Below, in pieces: positions 52,827 through 62,717 of a stretch of 64,000 bases of DNA (positions within the stretch are counted from its first letter, which is position 1; the number at the start of each line of letters is the position of its first letter). Below the pieces are notes generated by a model. It had not been told where the DNA came from. It worked only from the letters and a program-made list of their open reading frames with translations, and did no database searches. This DNA comes from Paralithodes platypus (lineage: Eukaryota > Arthropoda > Malacostraca > Decapoda > Lithodidae): positions 14,013,468-14,077,467 of the forward strand of contig CM064519.1 of assembly GCA_032716605.1 (NCBI GenBank), in the 5' to 3' direction. The position numbers were made by a program, and so were the translations under genes.

Positions 52827-54042
52827 CCATCTGCCAGCCAAACCTACCTAACTATGACTAAAATCAAAGAAAATAAACGTAAGTCCGATGAAACAAAACC
52901 GCACAGGACAATGACAAATGCCCACCACAAACTCAGGCTTGCTAGTGTGAATGTTGGTAGTTTGAATCTGCATGCGAATGAAGTGGCTGAGATGTGTGAG
53001 AGGAGGCGAGTGGACATCTGCTGTACCCAGCAAACACTCTGGAAGAGGCATGGGGTACAGTGGATTGTCGGAAGGAGGAAAAGATCTAGGATATACTGGA
53101 TGGGTGTGGAGACTGATAAAGCAAAAGGAGGAGTGGGTGTTCTGGTGGCTGAAGAGCTGGCGGAAAGTGTGCTTCAGATTACGAGAGTTAGTGAAAGGCT
53201 GATTGTTTTGAAGTTGAAAGTTGGTGAAAGAATTCTGAATGTGATATCTGCATATGCCCCACAGGCTGCTTTACAGAAAGAGATAAAAGAGGACTTCTGG
53301 AATGACACCGTCAGTGTCATTTCAGGCCTCTCGGAGAACGAAATAACAATCGTGGGGGGGACCTCAATGGTCACGTGGGAGCATCTGCAGATGGATACGA
53401 GGGGGTACATGGAGGAAATGGTTACGGAAGGAGAAATCTAGAAGGCGAATATATATATTGGAGTCCTGCGTTGCACTCAACATGGTTGTGTGTAACACAA
53501 AGTTCAAGAAAAGACAGAGCCACCTGATCACATATAACTCTGGGGTCTCCAGTAGCCAGATAGATTACTTCTTGGTTAACAGGAAAGACTGGAAACTAGT
53601 TCGAGATGTAAAGGTCATCCCGAGCGAAGAATGTATCCCCCAGCATAAGCTACTTGTGTGCGACATGAGCTTATACAGAGATCCTAAGCGCAAGAAGGTT
53701 TACATACCCAAAAGGAAAGTGTGGCTGCTGAAGGACAAGGAAGTTAGGGATAGGTTTCATAATGAACTGGAGGAAATGAATAGAAATAAGGAAGCTAGGC
53801 CTAACGATGTAAATAGCCAATGGAACTTTCTTAAGCATAGCCTTATCGCTGCTACTGACAAAGTCTGTGGGAAAACAAAGGGTCACCCCAGGAATAAGAC
53901 CTCTTGGTGGTGGAACGATGAGGTAGAACATGCTGTGAAAGAGAAAAGGAGATGCTTCAAAGCATGGAAGAAAGGAGGCAGCAGGAAGGAATACCAGGCA
54001 GCTAAACGAACTGCCAAAAGAGTTATTTACAATGCTAAAAAT
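52827..54042 (+). pseudogene. LINE-A copy b, endonuclease with a G-run frameshift
   Basis: The ATG at 52854 opens MTKIKENKRKSDETKPHR. The endonuclease motifs LASVNVGSLNL, TQQTLWKRHG, ISAYAPQA are readable; the G-run at about 53353 is one base shorter (G7) than in copies a and c, so GDLNGH is lost and the frame ends at 53441. It resumes in another frame (53458-54042: SSSQIDYFLVN, VCDMSLYRDPKRKK, TSWWWNDEVEHAVKEK) and stops at the junction with copy c. Confidence 0.85.
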
Positions 54043-54065
54043 CTGCCAGCCAAATCTACCTAACT

Positions 54066-56475
54066 ATGACTAAAATCAAAGAAAATAAACGTAAGTCCGA
54101 TGAAACAAAACCGCACAGGACAATGACAAATGCCCCCCACAAACTCAGACTTGCTAGTGTGAATGTTGGTAGTTTGAATCTGCGTGCGAATGAAGTGGCT
54201 GAGATGTGTGAGACGAGGCGAGTGGACGTCTGCTGTACCCAGGAAACACTCTGGAAGAGGCATGGGGTACAGTGGATTGTCGGAAGGAGGAAAAGATATA
54301 GGATATACTGGATGGGTGTGGAGACTGATAAAGCGAAAGGAGGAGTGGGTGTTCTGGTGGCTGAAGAGCTGGCGGAAAGTGTGCTTCAGATTACGAGAGT
54401 TAGTGAAAGGCTGATTGTTTTGAAGTTGAAAGCTGGTGAAAGAATTCTGAATGTGATATCTGCATATGCCCCACAGGCTGGTTTACAGAAAGAGATAAAA
54501 GAGGACTTCTGGAATGACCGTCAGTGTCATTTCAGGCCTCTCGGAGAATGAAATAACTATCGTGGGGGGGGACCTCAATGGTCACGTGGGAGCATCTGCA
54601 GATGGATACGAGGGGGTACATGGAGGAATTGGTTACGGAAGGAGAAATCTAGAAGGCGAATATATATTGGAGTCCTGCGTTGCACTCAACATGGTTGTGT
54701 GTAACACAAAGTTCAAGAAAAGACAGAGCCATCTGATCACATATAACTCTGGGGTCTCCAGTAGCCAGATAGATTACTTCTTGGTTAACAGGAAAGACTG
54801 GAAACTAGTTCGAGATGTAAAGGTCATCCCGAGCGAAGAATGTATCCCCCAGCATAAGCTACTTGTGTGTGACATGAGCTTATACAGAGATCCTAAGCGC
54901 AAGAAGGTTTACATACCCAAAAGGAAAGTGTGGCTGCTGAAGGACAAGGAAGTTAGGGATAGGTTTCATAATGAACTGGAGGAAATGAATAGAAATAAGG
55001 AAGCTAGGCCTAACGATGTAAATAGCCAATGGAACTTTCTTAAGCATAGCCTTATCGCTGCCACTGACAAAGTCTGTGGGAAAACAAAGGGTCACCCCAG
55101 GAATAAGACCTCTTGGTGGTGGAACGATGAGGTAGAACATGCTGTGAAAGAGAAAAGGAGATGCTTCAAAGCATGGAAGAAAGGAGGCAGCAGGGAGGAA
55201 TACCAGGCAGCTAAACGAACTGCCAAAAGAGTTATTTACAATGCTAAAAATCGCATTAAGGACCTGGTCCTCGAACAAGTGTGTAATACTGACAATCCCA
55301 ATGGGATCTTCAACCTAGCTAGGCGAGTTAAAAATGACAGTAGGGATATTATAGGTGAACAGTGTGTTAGAGATGATAATGGGAAGATTGTGTATGCAGA
55401 AAATGAAATCAGAGAAGCATGGAAGGTACACTATGAATGATTGCTAAATGTAGAGTTTGAATGGGATAAGGAACAGCTTAGTATCGAAAAACCAATATCT
55501 GGGCCCCCTCCTTTGATAGCACCAGCTGTAGTGAGCGACGCAATCAATAAAATGAAGGACGGTAAAGCTCCAGGTTGCTCCGACGATAAAAGCCTCAGGG
55601 GAGATTGGTGTAAACTTAGTCACTGAGTTGATAAACACCATTATTAAAGATGAGAAAATCCCAGAGGATTGGCTCAAAAGTGTAATAGTAAATATATACA
55701 AAGGAAAAGGGGATGCGCTAGATAGAGGAAATTATAGGGGCCTGAAAATGCTTGACCAAATCATGAAGGTCTGTGAGAGAGTCCTTGAGGGTTTGATCAG
55801 GCAAAGCATCTCTATTGATGATATGCAGTTTGGTTTTATGCCAGGACGTGGTACAACCGATGCTATCTTCATAGTCAGGCAGATACAGGAAAGATACTTA
55901 CTAAAAGGCAGGGATCTTTACTTTGTGTTTGTGGACCTGGAGAAGGCCCTAGGCTCTAGGGTACCTAGAGATGGTGTGCAGTGGGCTATGAGGAAACTTG
56001 GTGTGGAAGAGTGGCTGGTGCGTGTGATAATGAAGATGTATGAGGATTCGCGAAGTTCGGTGAGGGTGAAGGGTGTACTGAGTGATGAGTTCGCAGTCCG
56101 TGTTGGAGTCCATCAGGGTTCAGTGTTAAGCCCCTCCTCTTTATTATGGTCTTGGAGGCGCTGTCTAGAATTTTTAGAGGCGGACTCCCATTGGAACTGT
56201 TTTATGCAGACGATTTAGTCCTAATAGCTGACAGTATGCAGGATGCTGAGGCCAAATTCAGAGAGTGGAGAGAGGGCATGGCGAGCAAGGGTTTAAGAGT
56301 CAATATTAACAAAACCAAGGTTATGCATTGTAGATTGAGACGAGGCAATGTGGAAAAGAGCGGTGCATACCCATGTGCAGTGTGTGGAAAGGGAGTGGGC
56401 ATTAACTCAATTCAATGTAGCATCTGTCGATGTTGGGTACACCATGGGAGTAAGCGCTGTACAGTAGTAGAATAA
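54066..56475 (+). pseudogene. LINE-A copy c, endonuclease-RT up to the cysteine-rich insert
   Basis: Endonuclease: LASVNVGSLNL, CTQETLWKRHG (catalytic Glu), AYAPQAG, then a 2-base loss near 54518; GGDLNGHVG follows in the next frame, and SQIDYFLVN. TGA at 55438 replaces an expected CGA. RT: APGCSD, KGKGDALDRGNYRG, FGFMPGRGTTDAIF, DLYFVFVDLEKA, GVHQGSVLSP, a C-run frameshift near 56131, then LFYADDLVLIADS (catalytic Asp pair) and LRVNINKTKVM. After the palm comes a Cys/His cluster (CAVCGKGVGINSIQCSICRC, WVHHGSKRC). Inactive as read. Confidence 0.88.
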
Positions 56476-56534
56476 AGGGGCCCCTGCCGAAGGATAAGTC
56501 AGAAATAGAGAAATTTGAGTGCGTAGTGTGCAAA

Positions 56535-57070
56535 TGAGGGGAGGTGTGGTGGAGTGGTCTTGCCACTGGCCTGGTAATCCAAAGGTCCCGGGATCAAATC
56601 CCGATGTATCAATGGGAAGATATTATTGGGATGGAATTTGTGCTGTACCTGGTATCAGGGCATTACCACAAGCCCACCGAAACGTCAATAAAATACCCTC
56701 ATTGTTCCCTGATTAAATAGCACTGTATGAATATTCCCATATTCAAAATATGCTATAGGGGTGCAATGCCTGGTGAGTTATCTGCTCAACAGGTGGCGTT
56801 GTGTGTGTGTAAGTGTGAGAGTCCGAGTGTAGGGGGTGAGACAGTGAAGCACGGGAACGAGATGGCTTCAGAGATGGGGTCGTTTCGGGCCATGAGTGAG
56901 CACCGTGCCTCATGTGAAGGCAAGATGACAGGTGCTCGTTGTACTCTACGTGCTTCACATGTCTCACTCCCTAGACTGGAACAAGACCTCACGGGCTTCA
57001 CTGTTCATTGTAAAGCGGTGAATGTTAAGGCTCTCAGCCTATGCCCAAGAGGAAGTAAGTTGGAATATAG

Positions 57071-57102
<32 letters not shown>
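56535..57102 (+). mobile_element. tRNA-headed poly(A) retroposon (SINE-like, 568 bp)
   Basis: LINE-A reads FECVVCK up to 56534 and resumes with GELVLSDD at 57103, and the LINE-A copy at 5927 shows both joined (GTGTGCAAAGGCGAGC), so the insert is exact. It starts with a tRNA-like head (GGTGTGGTGGAGTGGTCTTG as A box, CCCGGGATCAAATCCCG as B box), has a body of about 430 bases and ends in 32 A (57071-57102). No target duplication beyond AAA is visible. The body is not recognised. Confidence 0.75.
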
Positions 57103-57105
<3 letters not shown>

Positions 57106-57735
57106 GAGCTTGTGTTAAGTGATGATCCTGTGGCTGTGAATTTTGGAAATGAGTCTTTGGAGCTGGTGAACAAATTTTGTTACCTAGGAGATACCATCTC
57201 TGCCGGTGGTGGGGCCGAGGCTGCCACTGTTGCTAGAATTAGGTGTGGCTGGGGGAAGTTCAGAGAATTGATGCCAATCCTGACTATGAAAAGAATGCCT
57301 CTCCCCCTGAAGGGAAAGGTGTATGCCTCATGTGTTAGAAGTGCAATGACATATGCCTCAGAAACATGGGCCGTTAAAGTAGAGGATGTCAACAGAATGG
57401 AGCGTAATGAGATGAGAATGGTGAGATGGATGTGTGGGGCCAGGCTACAGGATAGAATAACAAATGTGGAGCTGAGGAGACGTTTAGGTATAAAGAGTAT
57501 TAGCGAGGTGATGCGTACAAGTAGACTGGGATGGTATGGACATGTGGAGAGAATGGATGAACAAAATTGGGTGAAAAAATGCAGGTCTGTGATTGTGGAG
57601 GGAGCTGCACCAAGGGGTGGACCGAGGAAGACCTGGGATCGGACTATACGCGCCGATCTCAAATCCAAGAACTTGACAAGTGAAGCAGCCCTTAACAGGG
57701 TTGCCTGGAACGCCGCCATTAGGACAAGAGACTGA
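57103..57735 (+). pseudogene. LINE-A copy c, RT C-terminal region
   Basis: Continuous with the part before the SINE-like insert. Reads VAVNFGNESLELVNKFCYLG, AATVARIRCGWGKFRELMPI, then VYASCVRSAMTYASETWAVK, RMVRWMCG, MRTSRLGWYGHVERM and GGPRKTWDRTIRADLKS to TGA at 57733. This is the RT thumb and a conserved C-terminal domain. The frame itself is intact across 200 codons. Confidence 0.88.
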
Positions 57736-57930
57736 AACTGCACTGATGTGTGGAACACTCAGTCTTAAAATTTTATGTATATATGTATGTACTTTGTAAA
57801 AATTCAACAGCCTAACATACTTTACCTTCAGTCTAGTTACCGATATCAGTGCCAAAAGACCCGAAATATAACAAGAAAAAAAACTTGCTCATGGAAAATT
57901 GACGGAAAAATCGCTCGTGTGACAGCGGCT

Positions 57931-58148
57931 TTACTCTACTAATCTTGGTGTTTTGTACAAATTTTGTATACCGGTACTGTATTGATAGTGTAGGCACTGT
58001 TCAAAAGTCTCGTGTGGTGTTTTTATCTTTCAGTTGGAGATGAAGTTACTGCTGCTACGATCTCTACCACCAATACCACTACCAACAACAACTACCACCA
58101 TCACCCACATCACCAGTTAGTAAATTAAATAGTTAGTTGATTAGGTAC
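57931..58148. other. short non-coding spacer
   Basis: Holds a CCA/ACA-rich stretch (58065-58115) that follows a TTTATCTTTCAG acceptor-like site at 58032, but no open frame long enough to support an exon. Confidence 0.5.
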
Positions 58149-58152
58149 TTAA

Positions 58153-58505
58153 GGGGAGACGGGCCTTTTTTTTTTTGGTCTATTTATTCATTTATTACTT
58201 TATATCTTAGTTTTATTGCTAGACCTCCATCAAGATTAAAAGAACACCCACAAGATAGATTTGTACATTTTTCGGTAGAAATATGTCCCGGCCAAAGGCC
58301 GATTCCTCCTAAAATTATAGGCTCGCTATCGCTCGTCAGAAAAAAATTGACACCTAAATGGCTCGAAAGGTCTTAAAATTGACAACTAAATGGGGCGAAA
58401 TGGTGTTAAAATTGTCAAACTAATGAGCCGAAGGTCTTATAATCTCAAAACAAATGGGGCTTAACACGAGGGAGAAAGAGGACCAGAAAAACGACCCGCC
58501 TCCCC
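58153..58505. mobile_element. TTAA-flanked MITE, 353 bp
   Basis: Ends GGGGAGACGGGCC and, reversed, GGGGAGGCGGGTC; TTAA at 58149-58152 and 58506-58509. A TTAA duplication points to piggyBac-like or Kolobok-like mobilisation, but the ends do not resemble P1 or P2 (CCCTYCA). Inside are repeated AAATGGGGCGAAA/AAATGGCTCGAAA words. Confidence 0.72.
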
Positions 58506-58625
58506 TTAACAGTAGTTAATGAACATTGGTAATGAAAATGATAAAATGTTCAGCGGTACAAAAGACCAAACTGTAAACCATCTTTGTATACCGGTATCTT
58601 TGTGTCATTTTATAGCTACTGTTTT

Positions 58626-58679
58626 ATCTGAGCATACCGTATTATCTGAGCATACCGTATTATCTGAGCATACCGTATT
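58626..58679 (+). repeat. three 18-base tandem units
   Basis: ATCTGAGCATACCGTATT is repeated three times without a gap. No function suggested. Confidence 0.9.
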
Positions 58680-58914
58680 TATAATTTGTCATATTATAGT
58701 TTAGTCTACAGGAAATTTAGCATGAAGGAGGGGAATGTAGTGTAGGGTGATAGGGCGGAAGACAGATTTAATTTGAGATAGCATAGATATTTGAAAAGAT
58801 ATGCAAGGTGATGAGCATATACCGTATATAAAGATCAAATTTAGACCTGTAGAGATAAGTTTATATACAAATAGTATCTGGTATAAATAAGCTAGGTGGA
58901 CTAAGCTATAAGAC

Positions 58915-59062
58915 AGTATGCCAAGAGTAAGATGGAGGGATGGAGTTATATAGGAGTGTAGGTGGTGTTGGGTGGGTGGAGGGACGCCGGCTTACGAATG
59001 ACAGAGGGACTTGGAGGCGATTCATCTGTGGCTTCTGGCAATAGATAAATAGATAGAGAGAG
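58915..59062 (+). pseudogene. LINE-B 3' terminal fragment
   Basis: AGATGGAGGGATGGAGTTAT (RWKDGV block), then GGTGTTGGGTGGGTGGAGGG and GACAGAGGGACTTGGAGGCG match the end of LINE-B, followed by GGCAATAGATAAATAGATAG, the stop codon and simple-repeat tail as at 26313. Confidence 0.75.
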
Positions 59063-59126
59063 AGAGAGTGGGGCGGGGCGGGGGTAATACATTCTTGTTA
59101 ATTTAGGTGCTTATGTTCTGGGTGTG

Positions 59127-59157
59127 GTGTCCCGAGTTCGAATCTCGGAAGGACCAT
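59127..59157 (+). other. 3' half tRNA-like piece
   Basis: CCGAG-TTCGAAT-CTCGG is a perfect 5-bp T stem with a 7-base loop, followed by AAGGACCA like an acceptor end. The 5' half does not pair, so it is a tRNA-derived fragment. Confidence 0.4.
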
Positions 59158-59617
59158 ATGCTTTCATTAGTTTATTCAAGTACATTGGGGTTTGTAATTG
59201 ATGATTAATGTTAAGAACGGGGTGTTACTTATTTGATATACTGTACTATATTTGCTGCAAAGTATTCATATAAAATAAAGTGTTTTATTTGATGCTCATT
59301 AAGTTTGATGAGGATTTAGCTACCGTACTTTAATTACACATTAATACTGTATTATATCCACAAAAATCTGGTGTTTATCTTATATTGATATCAATATTTT
59401 TGTAGAGACTTAACAGATGGTTTACAGGTTCTGGTATTGTGATCTATAGGGAGAGATATTGCCTTTTATATATTTACATTGACCATGTTGTATACCTATT
59501 CTTTAAGGTGTTCCAGTATTTTAATTCATGAATCACATAGTACATGTGTAGAGGGATTTACCGGTAAAATCTTGGATTCTGAGGAAATTTCTTTAGGTAT
59601 ATCAAAGTCATTATGCC

Positions 59618-59690
59618 ACGAGTCGTGGCATAGTCAGTAGAGCGTCGGCTGCTGATCAAAAGGTCGGTGGATTGAGCCCGCACTGTCAAA
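59618..59690 (+). other. tRNA-like sequence upstream of the Jockey-like ORF
   Basis: TGGCATAGTCAGTAGAGCG is a good A box, CTGATCA could be an anticodon loop with GAT, and GGTGGATTGAGCCC is a weak B box. Stems are imperfect. It may be a tRNA-derived promoter or SINE remnant fused to the LINE. Confidence 0.4.
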
Positions 59691-59740
59691 ATGTTATTGG
59701 TAGATGTCACGCCCGGGCAACTTGACCTAGCGATTCGTGA

Positions 59741-62635
59741 CATACTGTGTCAAGAGCATTGCAACGTCCCAAAGCTGCTTGTCAGTACAGCTATTTCTTT
59801 AGTAATATAAGGGGACTTCACTTTAACATCAATTCTGTACACCAATTTCTTCAAGCAGAATCCCCTACTCTCCTTTTTTTGACAGAGACTCAAGTAACAT
59901 CCACATCTGACACATCTAGATTTAATTTTCCAGGTTATCAACTGCTCCAAAATTTCAGACCTAAAGGTGGTGTATGTTGCTTCGCAAAATCTGAAATTGC
60001 CCTGGAGGAGGTTTCTAGTTTCAATTGTCCCTATTTTGATTATTCTATATACAAATTAATTTCTGCTGGTAAATTTAAATACATATGTTGCATCTACCGT
60101 TCCCCAAATACTCCTCCAGAGCAAAGTCTTTTTGATTCTCTGTCCTCACAACTCCGTGTCCTCAACTTAAATGCTTCTTCTGAAATCACTGTGTTGGGTG
60201 ATTTTAATGTCCATAATGTTGAATGGCTCACTCATTCAGCCAGGACTGATGATGCTGGTCTTGAATGTGAGCTATTTGCAGACTCATTTAATCTCATTCA
60301 ACTAGTCAACCAACCCACCCGTGTACCAGATAATCCTAATCATAATTCCCACCTACTGGACTTATTTTTAACAACCAATTCAGAAAATTATGATGTTACA
60401 GTGAGGTCCCCACTTGGATCTTCTGATCACTGTCTGATACAGGCCACCTGTCTATCACCTACCACACCTTCCCACTCTGAACCTGTTTTGGTGACTAAAT
60501 GGCATTACGATAGGGCAGACTGGGAGGGTCTTCAAGGTTTCTTTATTGATATTCCCTGGACCTCTTTCTTTTCTAATGATGCACACTCCACCTTGAGCCA
60601 CATACAAGATTTTGTAAAAATTGGAATGGAAACTTTTATTCCTCATCAAAAGTACAGTAAAAGATCTAATTCACCTAAATGGTTTGACCATAATTGTGCT
60701 AGAGTAACTGAACAAAAAGCAATAGCCTACAATGCATACACAAGATCAAAAACACATGAAGCCTTTAATTACTTTAGAAACATCAGAAATCATGCCAAAA
60801 CTGTATTAAACCTAACTAAATCAAACTTTCTCCATAAGCAGGCAAATAAACTTCTAAATAATCCAAATGATAACAAAATATTTTGGTCTACTCTTAACTC
60901 ATTCAAATCCAACTTCACTACTGCTTCATCCATTCCACCATTAAAATCTCCGACTGGCAATCTTGTAAGTGACCCACGAGGTAAAGCTAACCTTCTTGCA
61001 GATATTTTCTCCACCAACTCAACCTTAGATGAAATAAATCAAGATGTCCCTGTACTTAATTTTAATTCACCTGAAATTCCCTCACTTAAGATCCACACCA
61101 GACATGTCAAAACTATTTTGCAGAATCTCTCAGTAGATAAGGCTCCTGGTCCAGATGAAATTCCTCCAATAGTACTTAAGAATTGCTCCTTGGTGCTCGC
61201 TCCTGTATTGACAAAATTTTTCCGTCTGTGTACTCATACCTCATGCTTCCCAGTACCCTGGAAAGAAGCAAACATCCATCCAGTTCCTAAAAAAGGTGCC
61301 TCTTCAGATCCATCAAACTACAGACCAATAGCTATAACTTCCACTCTTGGCAAAGTTTTTGAAATTATATTAAATAATCACATAATTAAGCATCTGGAGA
61401 ATAATAAATTAATCAGTGATAGGCAATATGGTTTTAGACGATGTCGATCAACTGCAGACATTCTTTGCCTTACGCATCAAATCAACCAAGCTACAGACCA
61501 ACATGGTGAAACACATACAATAGCACTGGATATATCAAAGGCATTTGATAGAGTCTGGCATCAATCCTTATTGTCGAAGATGTCACACTACGGCCTTGCA
61601 TCATTAGTTCCACTAATTTCTTCTTATCTTCATAACAGAAAAATACGTGTAATGGTAGATGTCCTTTATTCTCAATTTCACTCAATAAATGCTGGTGTTC
61701 CCCAGGGATCAGTTTTGGCCCCAACTCTGTTCCTCATTCATATCAATGATCTCATATCTACCACTCATAATCCAATACATTCCTACGCAGATGACTCAAC
61801 ACTCCACAGTTCCTTCACATTTACCAATTCTTTCACCCAACCCGATCTTATAAATTCAAAAATAAACACTGCAATTTCTCTGAACCAGGACCTTTCTAGA
61901 ATTAATGAATGGGGACAAGAGAATCTAGTTTCCTTTAATGCACAGAAAACCAAGTACATTCAATTTTCTAACCGACAGAATCTCACTGACTCCCATATAT
62001 TTTTTAATGATGTAAATATTCCCACTTCCCCTAGTATTGACATTCTCGGTGTAACATTAACTACTAACTTGAGCTGGACACATTATGTTAGAAGCATTGC
62101 TAAGAATGCCTCTAAAAAACTGGGACTCCTGTACAGAGTTCGAGAATTCTTCACTGACGAGCAGTTGGCCGTAATATATAAAAGTCATGTGCGCTCTCAG
62201 ATGGATTACTGTTCACCTCTGTGGGGTGGAAGTGGAGTGGTTGCATTGAGGCAGTTGGACAAAATTCAAAATAAAGCTATTAGATTAATCAATAACCCTG
62301 CAATCACACAGGACCTTCCTACATTAGCCATACGAAGAAACGTTGCATCCCTTGCATTATTCTACAGATATTTTCACAGCAATTGTTCCGAGGAACTTGC
62401 TTCAATTGTGCCGCCTCTCCACATCTTTCCCCGTAGAACTAGGGCAGCTGAGAGCGCCCATGAATTTACACTTTCTCCTCCACAATGCAGAACTTCTGCT
62501 TATCAGAATTCATTTATCCCCAGAGCTACTACTCTTTGGAATTCACTTCCCTCGAATTGCTTTCCACAAACTTACAATCAACAAATGTTTAAATCCAGTT
62601 GTTACAAACATTTTATGAATGGAGGATGCCTTTAG
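59741..62635 (+). CDS. Jockey-like endonuclease-reverse transcriptase, open frame of 964 codons
   Basis: The frame opens after TGA at 59738 with no ATG before the endonuclease; GTG at 59747 is the first candidate start and the first ATG is near 60628. Endonuclease residues 1-230: FSNIRGLHFN, LFLTETQ (Glu), CCIYRSPNT, VLGDFNVHN (Asp, Asn) and GSSDHCLI (Ser-Asp-His). RT residues 460-800: KAPGPDEIPP, ANIHPVPKKG, NYRPIAITS, YGFRRCRST, ALDISKAFDRVWH, NAGVPQGSVLAP and the catalytic SYADDST. Thumb: LGVTLTTNLSW and RSQMDYCSPLWGG. C-terminus: TTLWNSLPSNCFPQ. All catalytic positions are present and there is no stop, so recent activity is plausible. Confidence 0.93.
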   Translation, partial: HTVSRALQRPKAACQYSYFFSNIRGLHFNINSVHQFLQAESPTLLFLTETQVTSTSDTSRFNFPGYQLLQNFRPKGGVCCFAKSEIALEEVSSFNCPYFDYSIYKLISAGKFKYICCIYRSPNTPPEQSLFDSLSSQLRVLNLNASSEITVLGDFNVHNVEWLTHSARTDDAGLECELFADSFNLIQLVNQPTRVPDNPNHNSHLLDLFLTTNSENYDVTVRSPLGSSDHCLIQATCLSPTTPSHSEPVLVTKWHYDRADWEGLQGFFIDIPWTSFFSNDAHSTLSHIQDFVKIGMETFIPHQKYSKRSNSPKWFDHNCARVTEQKAIAYNAYTRSKTHEAFNYFRNIRNHAKTVLNLTKSNFLHKQANKLLNNPNDNKIFWSTLNSFKSNFTTASSIPPLKSPTGNLVSDPRGKANLLADIFSTNSTLDEINQDVPVLNFNSPEIPSLKIHTRHVKTILQNLSVDKAPGPDEIPPIVLKNCSLVLAPVLTKFFRLCTHTSCFPVPWKEANIHPVPKKGASSDPSNYRPIAITSTLGKVFEIILNNHIIKHLENNKLISDRQYGFRRCRSTADILCLTHQINQATDQHGETHTIALDISKAFDRVWHQSLLSKMSHYGLASLVPLISSYLHNRKIRVMVDVLYSQFHSINAGVPQGSVLAPTLFLIHINDLISTTHNPIHSYADDSTLHSSFTFTNSFTQPDLINSKINTAISLNQDLSRINEWGQENLVSFNAQKTKYIQFSNRQNLTDSHIFFNDVNIPTSPSIDILGVTLTTNLSWTHYVRSIAKNASKKLGLLYRVREFFTDEQLAVIYKSHVRSQMDYCSPLWGGSGVVALRQLDKIQNKAIRLINNPAITQDLPTLAIRRNVASLALFYRYFHSNCSEELASIVPPLHIFPRRTRAAESAHEFTLSPPQCRTSAYQNSFIPRATTLWNSLPSNCFPQTYNQQMFKSSCYKHFMNGGCL

Positions 62636-62717
62636 GCACATGGACCTTTTTGTTTTATCTGTGTTTTTCCTTCCTCCGTTCATTGTCTCTTAAAAAAAAA
62701 AAAAAAAAAAAAAAAAA

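Larger units (their letters stand above)
51998..57795 (+). mobile_element. LINE-A (RTE-like), head-to-tail partial multimer
   Basis: The 5' leader starts CCCAGGGGGTAAGGGGG and has GTCGTACAAGGCGACTAATA, shared with LINE-B. Three partial copies follow in the same direction: a (leader plus endonuclease piece 52562-52826), b (about 52827-54042) and c (about 54043 to the end near 57795). Each return to the 5' region falls at CTGCCAGCCAAAYCTACC. Copy c runs through RT to the 3' end with an ATGTATATATGTATG tail and holds a retroposon at 56535-57102. Copies b and c are nearly identical where they overlap. Confidence 0.85.
51920..57930. repeat. MITE-like inverted repeat that holds LINE-A
   Basis: AGCTGGAGTCACACAAGCCG (51920) and, reversed, AGCCGCTGTCACACGAGCG (from 57930) form inverted ends of over 35 bases with mismatches. 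TTA lies on both outer sides (51917-51919, 57931-57933), which would fit a PIF/Harbinger-type 3-bp duplication. Almost all of the interior is the LINE-A array, so the original element was only about 200 bp. Confidence 0.55.
59618..62717 (+). mobile_element. Jockey-like LINE with poly(A) tail
   Basis: One uninterrupted endonuclease-RT frame (59741-62635), a 56-base 3' region and 26 A (62692-62717). ATTATGCC at 59610-59617 and ATTACGCC at 62717-62724 could be an imperfect target duplication, which would put the tRNA-like sequence at 59618-59690 inside the element. Poly(A) and domain order fit the Jockey group; clade is inference. This is the best-preserved LINE in the window. Confidence 0.8.

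Noticed and set aside
58032..58100. Host exon after TTTATCTTTCAG with a His/Asn/Thr-rich reading
   Set aside because: Short, low complexity, no matching upstream exon visible. A chance acceptor site is as likely.
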